Shown here: positions 49,265-62,633 of the stretch, piece after piece
How positions within the stretch are numbered: position 1 is the first letter of the stretch
Layout of the letters: each line of letters begins with the position of its first letter
Assembly: GCA_947683625.1 (NCBI GenBank)
Contig: CANTUR010001403.1
Coordinates: 62,001 to 126,000 of the forward strand
Direction: 5' to 3'
Length of the DNA stretch: 64,000 nucleotides
DNA from: Mallotus nudiflorus
Taxonomy: Eukaryota; Streptophyta; Magnoliopsida; Malpighiales; Euphorbiaceae
Notes under the pieces: model-generated
Seen by the model: only the letters and a program-made list of their open reading frames with translations
What the model was told of the DNA's origin: nothing
The model's database searches: none
Position numbers and translations under genes: made by a program

Positions 49265-52200
49265 TGTCACGACCCGAAACAGGGGCCATGACCGGTGCTA
49301 GGGAACAGGAATTCTTTCGAATCCGGAACCCGTAGCAAGCCTAAAAATAAAATAAATCATGCAATAATAACAATAACCATATAATATGCAGCAGAAATAA
49401 AAATCATAAATATAATAATAACATTTTCATCACTGGATTTGAATCAAATCTCATCACATATATATATAATCTTTCAGTACAAATCCAGTTTCAATATAAT
49501 ACATCTCTTTAAATAAAATACATGAAATCCCACACTTTAATTCACAACTACTGCAGTGTCTAGATAAAATAAATAAGGCTCAAGTAGATAGTTTACACAA
49601 AGAAGTCGGGGCGGAAGAAATCCGGCGTATCGACCTGCTACTGAGGTCTGAAGATGTTGACTCTCCTAAAAAATAGTCAACGGAGGGGAGTCAGACCTCA
49701 CTGAGTGAATTACTATAATATATATACATACACACTAAGTGACAATGCATATAATCAACAGTATATATATATTTAATATATATACAGGCAATTTCACAAA
49801 GATGCAGAAAAATCATTTTTATATGTTTTAATGAAAATCATTGTTTATGAAGGATCACATAGAACCCTAGAATATCGCAACCTCAAAAATAGTGTTAGAC
49901 AACACTCTAGCCATACAGGCTCACTTAATCCAAATATATCCACTTAATCCATTTAGACAGTAGACTGGCCCCGAGACACTAAGTCAACCGAGCTCCAATA
50001 GTCTAACTGCCAGTGTGATTGGCCCCGAGACACTTGGTCAACCGAGCTCCAGCAATCACACCTCCAAACCATATCTCACACATCAATTAAATAATATCCA
50101 ATCAATATCCACAAATAAGTTAGTATTATAGCCTAAATACTATAGGCGTACCAGTACGTACTCGGTCCTAGTGCTGCCCACTAGGTAGCACGTTCTATCG
50201 ATATCCTTCATCATTAAATATAAAACATTCATTCACAAAAATAAATGATGCATGAATGTAAATGAAATAACAATAACCCATATATATACCAGAAATATAC
50301 CAAAAGTAAACCAGGTATATTTCGAGTATATATACGTCAAATAAATCCAGTCAAATCATGAATTAAACTAAAAATATATTTAAAAACATTTTAAATATAT
50401 TTTATTAATAAAACATGTATATAATTTATTATATACCAAAAATAAACCAAAAATATACTTAAATACAAATCATATTATTTATGCATTTTAATCGAAATAA
50501 AGTATATATTTCTAAATCATGCATCTTAAGCATATATATATAGTATAGTAACTCACCTAGTGCGCTCCACGAGACGGGTCCGACGGGCCTGATCCACTAG
50601 CCCTCGGTCTCGGCGCAACTAAACAAGCAATAATTAATCAACATCAGAATAAACCTAATAGAAATCCTAGAATTCAATCTAGAGTATTAAACACAGAATC
50701 AGAAATTAGGGTTCGACTGGATATCACGTTTTACGAGAATTCTACCAAAAATTCGACAGAACCTCCCCTGTAAAACGGACATCTCTCTACTCAAAAGAGT
50801 AGAGTCGACCCTGCAAAGAAACACACTTCGAAAAACTACACAAAGCACAATCAAAATCCCACGGTCAGACTCCAAACTACAGTCCACCGACCGGGGTCCA
50901 TAAACACGGAACAATTCAGGAAATACCAAAAATATCCTTAAATCACAGAAATACATTTTATAGGTAGAAATTACATAATTAACCTTAAAACACTGTAAAA
51001 ATCGATAAAACTCATTTTATTAGTAAAACCGTATATTATATATATAATTGAAAATAATTTACGAAAAATAGTTTTAATTAGTTAAAAATACCAAATAATT
51101 TGTAGAAATCATTTTTATACCTTAAATAACTATTAAAACCAATTAAATTACATTTTTAGCCAATTTTGTGTAAAATTACCAAAATAGTAGAGTCGACCCT
51201 GCAAAGAAACACACTTCGAAAAACTACACAAAGCACAATCAAAATCCCACGGTCGGACTCCAAACTACAGTCCACCGACCGGGGTCCATAAACACGGAAC
51301 AATTCAGGAAATACCAAAAATATCCTTAAATCACAGAAATACATTTTATAGGTAGAAATTACATAATTAACCTTAAAACACTGTAAAAATCGATAAAAAC
51401 TCATTTTATTAGTAAAACCGTATATTATATATATAATTGAAAATAATTTACGAAAAATAGTTTTAATTAGTTAAAAATACCAAATAATTTGTAGAAATCA
51501 TTTTTATACCTTAAATAACTATTAAAACCAATTAAATTACATTTTTAGCCAATTTTGTGTAAAATTACCAAAATACCCCTATATATATAAATATACTTAA
51601 ATTACTTCAAAAATTCACCAAAAATTATACAATTATCCAAAATTAATTTTCTCAATATATTTATCAATAATATTAATAATTAAACTCAATTAACCAATTA
51701 AATTCAAATAAAAACACAATTAACCCTAATTTCTCAAAATCACATAAACTTCAATAATTCAAAATAAATACTTAGAAATTCATAAAAATTCCAAATAAAT
51801 TCCTATAATTCATTTCAACACCTAATTTAACCATAAAACCCAATTTCATAATTTAAATAATTAATTTCCGAAAATTAGAAAATAATATTAAAATATTCAA
51901 AAATACCCAAAAATCCAAACAATCTCCAAAAATTCCACAAAATTCATACATGTAGATTAAGCTACTAGGAACAACATTTTTGAAGGGAGTTTTCATGAAT
52001 CAATCAATTCGAAGCTCAAAAAAATCGAAAACCCTAATGTGACCGAATTGAGTTTTAGTTCAAACCTCAAAATCCACTTGATTTCAGGCTGAAAGGAGCT
52101 TAGAATTGGAATCACCAGAGCTCAAGGAGTTGATGAAGACCGACGGTGCACGAAATGGTGGCCGGAATCGCGAGGGAAGAAGAAAATGCAAACTCTCGGC

Positions 52201-52880
52201 TTCCGGCGATATCAAGTTTCCCCAGCGCCGGAAATGAGCTCTGCAGGCGGCGGAATGGCTAGAGGAAGGTGGTGGCACACCGGACGGCACTCTCATAGCA
52301 AGGGAACATAATGGCAGGCGTCCGGACGGCGAAGGGAAGGTGATCGGGGAAGAAGGAGGCTCGGGGGCAAAATGGTAATTTTCTAATTTTTTTGATTTTT
52401 GATGTGTTATATGTATATATATATACTTTATACTATATATTAAAATAATATTAAATTACACACATTAAATATACACCACACACATAAAATTTTAATATTT
52501 TAATAATTTATACTAAATAAAATTAATTAATTAACAATAAAACAAATAAATAATTAATAAAATATTAGGGTAATACTAAACCCTAATTAAATATATATAC
52601 ACACATATAGGCTTTATTTAGTATTTTAAAAATACGCATGAGTTCATGCAAGTCCGAAAATATATTTAAAATAATTAATATTAAAATATTTACGTGAAAA
52701 TTTCCCCGAAAATGCAAGTCCCGGGAAAATTTTACGTAAAGCACTGTAAATAATACACAATAATTAAAATAGGTTTTAAATACACATCAACTCTTAAAAA
52801 TATCGTATATATATTCAAAATTTATTAACACTGCATATCCCGATACAGTGTAAAAATATTTAAAAACACGGGATATTACA
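49265..52880 (-). repeat. 5' LTR of family A copy 2
   Basis: A 3616-bp LTR, 388 bp longer than its partner because of an internal tandem duplication (50798-51573). Otherwise it is colinear, with scattered substitutions. Confidence 0.93.
50798..51573. repeat. 388-bp tandem duplication inside the 5' LTR
   Basis: The block AGTAGAGTCGACCCTG...TTACCAAAATA occurs at 50798-51185 and again at 51186-51573 with very few differences. The junction reads ACCAAAATAGTAGAGTC. The partner LTR and the other A LTRs have one copy. Confidence 0.9.
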
Positions 52881-55620
52881 ATGACCAGCGCTAGGGAACG
52901 GGAATTCTTTCGAATCCGGAACCCGTAGCAAGCCTTAAAAATAAAATAATAGCATGCATTAATAATAAAATAAATATAATATCTTGCAGGGAAAATAAAT
53001 CTCATAAATAATATAAATATAATCCATCCTTAGATTTAACAACACAAATCCATCTCATATATATATAATCTTTTAATACAAATTTTAGTTCAAATCTTTA
53101 AAATACAAATCTCATACAAACATAATACATAAATCCCACAACTTGACTATAACTACTGCAGTGTCTAGATTATAAAATAAAATCAAGTGAGCAGATTACA
53201 TAGTAAAGCCGGGGCAGAAGAAATCCAGCGTAAGGGTCTGCTACTGAGGTCTGAAGACAAAGACTCTCCTAAAAAAAATAGTCAACGGAGGGGAGTCAGA
53301 CCTCACTGAGTGAATTGTTATAATATATATACATGCATAACTAAATGACAAATGCACACATTCAATAGTATATATAATAAATATATATACAGGAAAAATC
53401 ATATAGATGTAGCAAAATCATTTTATATATATACTGAAAATAATATCCGTTTATGAAGGATAAAATAGAACCCTAGATGATCGTAACCTCAAATAGTGTT
53501 AGACAATACTCTAGCCATACAGGCTCACTTATTCCAAATAAATTCACTTGTTCCATTTGGACAGTAGACTGGCCCCGAGACACTAAGTCAATATCCACAA
53601 ATAGGTTAGTAATATAACCTAAATTCTATCGTCATACCGATACGTACTCGGTCCTAGTGTTGCCCACTAGGTAGCACGTTCTATTGATATCCTTCATTTA
53701 AAATAAATCCATACATTCATAAAATAAATGATGCATGACATTAATTAAAATAACAATATAAACCATATATATATATTAGAAATATACAAAAATAAACCAA
53801 GTATATTTCGAGCATATATACGTTGAACAAATTCAATTTAATTATAAAATAAACTATAAATATACTTAAAAACATTTTAAGAATAATTCATTAATAAAAC
53901 ATTCATTAATTAAAAATATACCAATATATACCTAAAATATACCTAAACAATTATTAAACCATCTATGCATATTACATAAAATTTAAACATACATTTCTAA
54001 AACATGCAATCCTAAAACACGTATATGTAAAATAACAACTCACAGTTATTGTGCTCCTCGAGACTGGTCCGACGGGCCTGGTCCACTAAGTCTCGGTCTC
54101 GGCGCAACTAAACAAACAAACGACAATACGGAATTAGAATAAATCTATCAAAATTCTAGAGACTCGATTTAGAAATACTGAACACATAATAAGAATAGGA
54201 ATTCGACTGGATATCACGTTTTATGAGAATTCTACCGAAAATCTAACAGAACCTCCCCTATAAAATGGACATCTCTCTACTCAAAGAGTAGAGCCAGTCC
54301 TGCAAAGAAACACACTTCGGATAAAAACAGTCTCACAACCCCTCGGTCAGACTCCCACACTATAATTCCATCGACTGAGGTTCACAATTCACGAAATATG
54401 CACATAATACATTTAAATACCAGAAATACCAAAAATACGCTTTAATACTCAAAATATAGCAATTTAGAAATTCAAATGCTAAAAATAATTATTTTACCGA
54501 TAAATACATAAAAACTCTAATTTTAATAAAATATTATTAAAATTCGACAATTCTCGATAAATTCATAAATATTGACCAAAATTCATTTTATAAATCCAAA
54601 TTACATAATTATCCCTAAAACATATTAAAAATCGATAAAAACTCATTTATTTAGAAAAATAGTATATTATATATAATTTGAAAATAATTTACGAAAAATA
54701 GTATTAATTAGTTAAAGATACTAAATAATTTTTAGAAATAATTTTTATACCTCAAATAACTATTAAAACCAATTTAATTATATTTTTAGCCAATTTAGTG
54801 CCAAATTACCAAAATACCCATACTATATATAAATTCACTATAATCGTTCAGAAATTCACTAAAAATAATATAATTACTCAAAAATTAATTTCTCAACATA
54901 TAATTCAATAATATCAATAATTATACTCAATTAACCAATTAATTTCAATAACATGCATAATTAACCTAATTTTCTAAAAATCACATAAACTAAATAAATT
55001 CACAATAATTATATAAAAATCATAAAAATTACAAATAAATTTCTAAAATTAATTTTAACACCTATAAAAATGATAAATCACAATTTCATAATTTAATTAA
55101 TTAATTTTAAAAAATTAGAAAATATTAATAAAATAATAAAAAATTCACAAAAATCAAAATAATTCCCAAAAATTCCACAAAAATTACAGCATGTAGATTG
55201 AGCTATTAGGATCAATCTTTGTGAAGGAAGTTTTCTTGAATCATTAAAGTTGAAGTTCAAAAAAATTAAGAACACAAGTTGACCGTAATTAAAAATTGGA
55301 AACCTAGGGAAATCTAATCCAAATCAAGTGAAACCAAGCTTAGAAATACACTCACTAGAGCTCAAGGAAGAGATAAAGACCAGTGGCACTTCAAAAGGTG
55401 GCTGGAATCGTTGTGATCGGAGTTGGAAGCAAGTTTCGATTTCTTGGGGAAAAACTTATCAAACAACGCCGGAAAAGGGAGCTAAGGGTGGCAGAATGGG
55501 TTGGAGATGGAGGAGGATGGCTAAGAGGCACACCGATGGCAAGAAATCGATGTGACAGTGGCCGGAAATGGAGATGGGTCGTCGGAGAAGGAAGGGGATG
55601 ATTGAGTGGCAAAACCGTAA
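52881..55620 (-). mobile_element. Remainder of the A-related LTR that received copy 2, truncated
   Basis: It continues the 29-bp piece at 41574 after the duplicated ATGAC and is colinear with family A LTRs (GCGCTAGGGAACGGG, GTAGCACGTTCTAT, leader at 55360-55600). It is more diverged than the inserted element and lacks one TGTCTCGGGGCC unit near 53590. It ends near GGCAAAACCGTAA at about 55620, well short of the usual GGGATATTACA end. Confidence 0.8.
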
Positions 55621-56126
55621 TAACATAAATATGTCCCAAAAGGCATTGGCTATAACCATATCAAGTTCTCACAAAGACTTGAAAAACCAAAAAAAAAATT
55701 TATAAGATAAGTTGCATGATGTAGAATGCAAAATGCTAAGGGAGGTTGGCCTTCAAGAAAGCGACATTAACAACAAAGGTCTCCATTTGGTGATCTATGG
55801 CAATAACCTGAGACTCAATGACTACGAGGGAGGTTTGAATAACTTTGAAAATTTCGTTCAAGTGAACTTGGAGCTAGTTTAACATAGATTGAATTTAGTT
55901 ACTTGGCTAAGCTTCCTTATCTTCTTTAGGGGCTGCAATTTTTGTTTGATTTTTGAGGTTGAAGAAGCTTCACTCTCAGCCACTTTTTAGAATTCTGGTG
56001 TGTCATTTTCATGCCAAATTCTTCTTGTTTTCTCCATACCATAACAAATAACTTTAATTTCTCAATAATCCCATGGCTTTCTCTTATACCAAGAATGGAA
56101 TAGGATATCCAACAAGGTTTCCATAC
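55621..56126. other. Unassigned sequence between LTR blocks
   Basis: About 500 bp of moderately complex sequence with no open frame of note. It may be degraded retrotransposon internal DNA. Nothing specific is recognised. Confidence 0.4.
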
Positions 56127-57140
56127 TGTAGATAATAGAGTTTAGTGTGTGTCCAAGATTTTAGCAACTGCGATATTATTTGAGCTCAGGACTCTAGAGA
56201 ACACACTACTATATTATAAAAATATAGCATGGAGATGAGGAGTCACTACCCAAGGTAATAACTGGGACAATTCGAAGGTGATGGTACTTAATTCTCTAAA
56301 AGAAAGCTAACACCACAATCAAGAGATTCTAGAATGGAATACTGACTTCTTTCAGTCTTCTGTTCATTTAGAATTACCTTATTAATTACTAAATTATTCC
56401 TTGTTTACATGTAATTTTATATAAATCCTAATTTAGCATACATCTAACTCCAAAGGCAACTAATCATGAAAGAGCATATAAATAATGCATTCATAAAATG
56501 CAACATCCCTAAATTAGTCTAATCTACATTAATTTTAATTAAAGTTAGCTAAGTCTACGTGTTTTATTTACAAGTAAAATGGAAAACTAAAGGTGGGCCT
56601 ACATTTTAAATTAATTAGTGAGTTTAAATCTACTGATTTTAATTCTAAAGAATGATCCTAAGGCTATCAATTTTAATGGAAATGGATTGGATTGAATTAG
56701 TGAGCCTATGTCTAAATTTATTTTAATTCTAAAGTGAGCTTAAGTCTACATCTTATGGAAAAGAGTGTAGATTAATGGGCGAAGTCTAAATTTATTTTAA
56801 TTAAACCTAAATGAGCCTATGTCTAAATTGACTAAACAGGCCTATCTATTTTTAAGTTAAATCTAATTAATTATGGGCCTAAAGATGCATTTTAATTAAT
56901 TAAGCCTAAATTTAATAACCTGTTAAATTAGTTGAACCTAAAAAAAATAAATAAGCCTAATTACTAATGAAATAGGCCTAAAAGATTAACTAAGCCTAAA
57001 ACTAATTAATTTATTTACAGACCAAAAGAAAAAAAAACAACTAAAATAAAAATGGGCCCAAATTAATTACAACCTAAAAATTCTAAACAAATAAAAAATG
57101 GATTCAATGATTAAAAAAAATCTAATTTAGTTAAAGTGGT

Positions 57141-57405
57141 TGTAGACACCCAATTTTGGGATGATATGTTATGGATGCAACAAAGGACTCCAATGATGAA
57201 AATATCATGAATAGGTATTTGATACTTAATCTTTAAAATTCTAAGGGTTTAAATGCATCTTTTAAAGGAAGGATTTTATGTTTTTAATGACTAAATTGTA
57301 ATATTTTTTAAGACCTAATTGTAAAACATAAATTCTTCTAGGGTTTTTTTATAATTAAATGTCACCAATTTCGACCGAAATTACATAATTCCGACAAGAA
57401 TTACA

Positions 57406-57479
<74 letters not shown>

Positions 57480-59357
57480 TGTAATTCTTGTCGAAATTAT
57501 GTAATTTCGGTCAGAATTACACCAATTCCAATCGAAATTGCACAATCTCGGTCGGAATTGAATTCTTCCATCTATTTTTTTTATTTTTAAATTCAATCCT
57601 AATAGGTTTAAAACTTCTAATTGACTTTTAACTCAATCCTAATTGATTTAAAATTCCTAAATATAATTTTAAGTATTAATCTTATATTTTTAGGAATTAG
57701 AATCACGTTAGGATTGGGCTAGGTTTTCTAGTTCTTTTTTCACTATATAAAGTGGATGAAGAGCATAAAAAAGAAAAAAAAGAAGGAGGCAAGAGAAGAA
57801 AGAAAAAAAGAGAAACGTGTTTTTGAAGAGGGTTTTTTAATTCTTTTTTTTCTTTTTTGGTTTTTTTTACATAAATTCCTTTTGGTTTATCAATTAATTC
57901 AAGATCCTTGGAGAATTTTTGAAGAAGAAGATTCGAAGACTTGTCAAGAATGGTAAATTACAAATCTGAGGAGTATCCCAAATCACTCATAAGCATCATC
58001 ATCTTCTTCTTATTCTATTTTTTTTATTTTTGATATTATTAATTATTTTTATTCTTTTGAGTTATTATTATAATTTATTCATTAATCATAATTTTATTTT
58101 ATTTTTTATGGTGATTATGGAGGAAAGTGTATGGTGATCATGTTGGAGGGATGAATTTATGAGAAGTCCATGGAAAACCATGGATAAAGCCTCGTAGAGA
58201 CTTAGTTTCTAGGGTTTTTATTTTATTTTATTTATTGCTTTTATTTTTTTATTAATTTTTTATGAATTAATGTAATAACCTCGATAGTGGGAGTAATAAA
58301 ATTATGTATGTGGTTGCATGTTTATTTTGATTCAATTGGTTAGTAAAATTAGGTTTTTAATTAGGTAATTACTTAAAATCAATGGAGGAATTAGATTAAT
58401 TTAGGTTGCTTGATAATAAAATTAGGGTTTTAGTAAGGATTAATTTAATTATTTATTTGACCTTATTTAATTTTTTTATTTGTTTTGGGCTTATTTATTA
58501 TTTTTATATGTTTTGGGCCTTAAGCCCATTTTAGGCTTTGATTTATTTATTGAAGTGTAGGTAATTCTTTTAGCCCATATCACTTAATAATTAATTAAGT
58601 TTAATTCATTAAAATATATTTTTAGGTCCATAATTAATTAAATTTTAGATTAGAAATATCCTTAGGCCCATTTAGTTAATTAGACATAGGCTCACCTAAT
58701 TCAATTTAATCAATTTAGACTTAGCCCACTTAATTTAAGCTTTTTTCATAATTTATAGATTTAAGATCACCATTTAATTAAAACATGTGGAATTAAGCCC
58801 ACTAATTTAAATATTCCATAATTTGTAGATTTAAGCTCATATTTAGAATTAAAATTAGTAGACTTAAGTTCATTTAATTAAAATCAAAAGGAATTAGGTC
58901 TTTAAGTTCACTTATAATTTAAAGCATGTACACTTTAGCTCATTTATTTAAAATTCATGTAAATTAGACTAACTTAGGAATTATGTGATTTATTGAATGC
59001 ATTATTTACTTGTATATTTCATGACTAGTTTGCCTTGGAGTTGATTGTTTTTAGGGTTTATATGAAATTGCATGTAAATAGAGAATAAGATAATAATTCA
59101 TAAAGTAATTCTAAATGAACACAAGACTGAAAGAAGTTGGTATTCCGTATCCAAAATCTCCTGATTGTGGTGCTAGCTTTCTTTTAGGGAATCGAGTACC
59201 ACCTTTTTTATTTGTCCCAGTGATTACCCTGGGTGGCGACTCCTCATCTCCATGCCATGTCTTTGTGATAGTGGTCAGTGTGTTCTCTAGAGCCATGAGC
59301 TCAAATAGTATTGTGGTTGCTAAAATCTTGGACGTACACTAAACCCCACCATCTATA
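57141..59357 (+). mobile_element. Family C LTR nested in opposite orientation (probable solo LTR)
   Basis: It runs TGTAGACACCCAATTTTGGG...CACCATCTATA (the CA end has decayed to TA) and is inverted relative to the LTR it interrupts. The flanks GTGGT (57136-57140) and ATGGC (59358-59362) match at three of five bases, the other two being transitions, so a decayed TSD is plausible. Small ORFs inside (57756-57956, 59111-59342) are not genes. Confidence 0.7.
57374..57511. repeat. Long (TA)n tract flanked by 36-bp inverted repeats
   Basis: The arm ACCGAAATTACATAATTCC (57374 on) and its mirror ending at 57511 are complementary over 36 bases with one mismatch. They are separated by about 66 bases of pure TA repeat, itself self-complementary. 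The whole 138 bp can form one hairpin or cruciform. Confidence 0.9.
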
Positions 59358-60810
59358 ATGGCCGAAAATAGTTAATTAACAAATTATTAATAAATAAAAT
59401 AATTAACAAGTAACCCTAATTCTGTTCACTTGAATCTAATTAAATTTTAACTAAACCTTAATTATCTCTTAGCCATTGATTTTAATTAATTACCCAATTG
59501 AAACCCTAATTTTACTAACCAATTAATAAAAATAAAACACACAACACATATAAAATTTTATTATCCCGCTATTGGGGCTATTACAGTGATCTACCAAAAA
59601 AATAAATACAGACCCATAATAAAAATACAAACCAATAAAAAAAAAACAACACAAAAATAATAAAATTAAATTAAAACCCTAATCTATGTTCAAATGATAC
59701 AAGGGCATATCCATGACATTTAATAGACCTTTATGGGTTCCCCATTGATTTTGTTCTCCACAGTGTTTATGTTACCCCATCTATCAAGAGAATAAAAATA
59801 AAACACTTAGCCAATGAATGATTAAAATAAGAATAATAATATTCAAAAATTAAATATAAAAATAAAATCAAAATCAAAAAGAAGGAGGAGAATATTTAAA
59901 AATGAGAGGTAGTATTGATTTCAGTCAGAAGGATAATCACCGTTGATGAAAGCTTGTGGATTTTATTGTGTTTGTTTATGGTTGTTAGTTTATTTGATTT
60001 GATTTATGGCAAAAAACTAAAGAAAAAGTATGTAAAAAATAAAGAAGAGTGAGTGTACTTTGGCTCACGGTAGATAATCAGAAAGGCAGAGAAAAATATG
60101 ATAAAACCTTAGGAGCCTCCCTATGAAATGAGTTCTTTACGTATTTATAAAAAAAATGCACCCTGTAACCCTAAGCTGGTACCATATAAAATTTTTTTAA
60201 AAAATTATTTATCTAATAAAAAAATAGATTTATCAATAGATTTATTTGATAAAGTCAAATGAAAACCAATATAAAAGTAAAGTAAAATAAAATAATAAAT
60301 AAAATAAATAATAAATAATAATAAAAAATTAAATAGTGCCATTTCCTGGTCAGAAGTGTGGATTGTCGACTGAAAATCTATATTTCTAATTAGAAATATA
60401 GATTTCAGATGGCAACTTTTTTTTTTCTCTTTTTTTATTTTTGAAAATTTATTATTATTATTATTATTATTATTTTTAAAAGAAATAATTAAAAATGAGA
60501 TTTAAAGGCAAGTCATAAAAAATAAAATAAAATAAAAATAATTTATAATTTATTTCAAAACTAACGAATTAGATCTAATAAATATAATTTCACAATCAAT
60601 TTTCATCATCGGGTCCTCCATCACATTTAAACTCAAATTATCAAGAAATTAAGTGCTTACAGTTGCCTCCTTTTAACGCAGTTTGCTTGATAAATGTCAG
60701 CAAAGCAAATAAGCATACAATTTCTAAAAAAAAAGTCAGAACGCTTACTTGTGTGCCATGACTATGCATAACACTATACAGTGTTGAATGCGATTTAAGA
60801 AACACTAGAA

Positions 60811-61500
60811 TTCCTATGGAATTTCTAGTTGTGATGCTATCAATGTGTTTAATGAATAGCGATTGACATTATGTTCAATGTATTTTGAAAACATGCTATA
60901 GTTCTAGTGGAACATATAGCGGTGATGCTATCACTGTGTTCAGTGAATAGCGATTGACACTGTGTTTAGTGTATTTTGAAAACAAACTATAGTTTCGGTG
61001 GAGCATATAACGGTGATATTATCATTGTATTTAGTGAATAGTAATTAACACTATGTTCAGTGCATTTTGAAAACAGACAATAGTTCTGGTGGAACATATA
61101 ACGATGATGCTATCACTGTGTTCAATGAATAGTAATTGACACTTTGTTCAGTGTATTTTGAAAAGAGGCTATAGTTCTAATAGAACATACAGTAGTGATG
61201 CTATCACTATGTTAAATGAATAGTGATTGACACTGTGTTTAATGCATTTGGAAAATAGGCTATAGTTCTGGTGGAACATATAGCGGTGATGCTATCACTG
61301 TGTTTAGTATATTTAAAAAATGGAATATAGTTCTGGCGGAACATATAGCGGTGATAGTATCACTGTGTTCAGTGAATAATAATTAACACTGTGTTTAATG
61401 TATTTTGAAAGCAGACTATAGTTCTAGTGGAACATATAACGTTGATGCTATCAGTATATTCAGTGAATAACAGTTAGCACTGTGTTCAGTGTATTTTGAA
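60811..61500. repeat. 91-bp tandem array
   Basis: Unit starts at 60811, 60902, 60993, 61084, 61175, 61266, 61331 and 61422. The spacing is exactly 91 bp except for one unit with a 26-bp deletion. Core words are GGAACATATAGC, GATGCTATCACTGTG, and a GTGTTCAGTG-type word present twice per unit. Confidence 0.92.
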
Positions 61501-61525
61501 CATATATTGATTAACACTGCATTTA

Positions 61526-61725
61526 GTGTATTTTGCTATATTCCATGTGGGATGTTTAACAAGTGATTTTCACTGTATTCTCTATGGGACGTCTAGTGAT
61601 CGTGATTTTCACTATATTCCCTATGGGATGTCTAGCGATCATGATTTTTACTATATTCCCTGTGTGACATTTAGTGATCGTGATTTTTATTATATTCCTT
61701 GTGGGACATCTAGCGAAAATATGCT
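61526..61725. repeat. 39-bp tandem array
   Basis: GATTTTCAC-type unit starts at 61565, 61604, 61643 and 61682, exactly 39 bp apart, with flanking partial units. Because 39 is divisible by 3 the array stays open as a 13-residue repeat (61526-61729). No other evidence suggests translation. Confidence 0.9.
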
Positions 61726-61939
61726 ATAACTATTGTGTAGTGTCTAGCAAATTGTACTATAGTTCTTGTGGAATGTCTAGTAACAGTGATTGAAAGTTTC
61801 TTTATATTTCCTGTGGAATATTTAGTGAAAATATAATATGAATATTGTGTAGTGTCTAACAAAAGTGATTGAAGAAAAGTGCTATAACTACTATGTAGTG
61901 TCTAGCAAATTATGTTTTAAAAGTCATCAGCTGTAATCC

Positions 61940-62115
61940 ATCTATTTCTTGTTAGCTTTTATAATGCTACAGTCCATAATTGCTCACGATTTAGCTGTAA
62001 TCCTTTCATTGCTCACTAATGATGTTACAGCCTATAACTGCTTGTGATTTAATTGTAACCCTTTCATTGCTCACTGATTCATTCTGATCTAACTATAACC
62101 CTTTTATTGCTTACT
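61940..62115. repeat. Degenerate ~60-bp repeats
   Basis: The words CTGTAATCC...CATTGCTCACT and TACAG(T/C)C(C/T)ATAA recur about three times, with decaying similarity. Confidence 0.6.
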
Positions 62116-62633
62116 CTTGCTGTTGTAATCCATAATTATTTATGATTTTTATCTTTGGCTATTTGATTTGAATGCTTGAATTTTTTTATGCTAACTAATT
62201 GGAATTTGTGCTAATGTCTTTGAATTTTTATGTTGATTGCTTTGATAAACTACCTTTGTTGTAGTAAATTTTAATTGATTTAATAGTGCTAGTGTTGATT
62301 CCACATATTGGGTTTATCTTCTTCAGAACTTGCTATTCTTGAAGACTTGTTAAAGTTAGTTTTAATGTGATAATTGTACAAAAAAGTACATTATATTTTT
62401 GAAAATTTATAAGAAAATTCATCACTTTATCATAAGATAATGTGCACTCAATGAATCTCACTAATTTTTATTTTCATGTCTATCATTTATTTGCCATTTG
62501 CAAAGGTCAAAGGTATCGTTAACTATCTTATACTGAGAGCATATCTTTTACCAAGTGAAGAGCTTACTTCCACTTAATTTTAGGGAGACTTTGCTAAATA
62601 AAACTTATGAAAATTGAGTATAAAAAGATCAAG

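Larger units (their letters stand above)
41603..52880 (-). mobile_element. Full-length family A Ty3/gypsy element (Tekay/Del-like chromovirus) copy 2, TSD ATGAC
   Basis: An 11.3-kb element in minus orientation with LTRs 41603-44830 and 49265-52880 (both TG...CA), PPT at 44831, gag-pol 44878-49070 and PBS at 49249. The target duplication ATGAC sits at 41598-41602 and 52881-52885. The pol order protease-RT-RNaseH-integrase is that of Ty3/gypsy. The C-terminal segment with VKVLWR and EEHTWETEAEM is a chromodomain-like tail typical of Tekay/Del chromoviruses. Confidence 0.93.
56127..60661 (-). mobile_element. Family C 3' LTR (minus), split by an inverted C LTR
   Basis: Parts 56127-57140 and 59363-60661 together match the solo LTR at 39133-41204 in order and orientation (TGTAGAT start; TCAGGACTCTAG, GGGGCTATTACAG; end TAAGTGCTTACA). 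On the minus strand the right end is directly preceded by the purine-rich GTTAAAAGGAGGCAAC (60662-60677), a polypurine tract. This is therefore the 3' LTR of an element whose internal region lies to the right. Confidence 0.75.

Noticed and set aside
60811..61725. Regularly spaced repeats that might be taken for a CRISPR array
   Set aside because: Units are directly contiguous without unique spacers, and the context is a plant retrotransposon.
61526..61729. ORF with a perfect 13-residue repeat
   Set aside because: It is open only because the 39-bp unit is a multiple of three; it has no homologous protein features and sits within an array of non-coding repeats.
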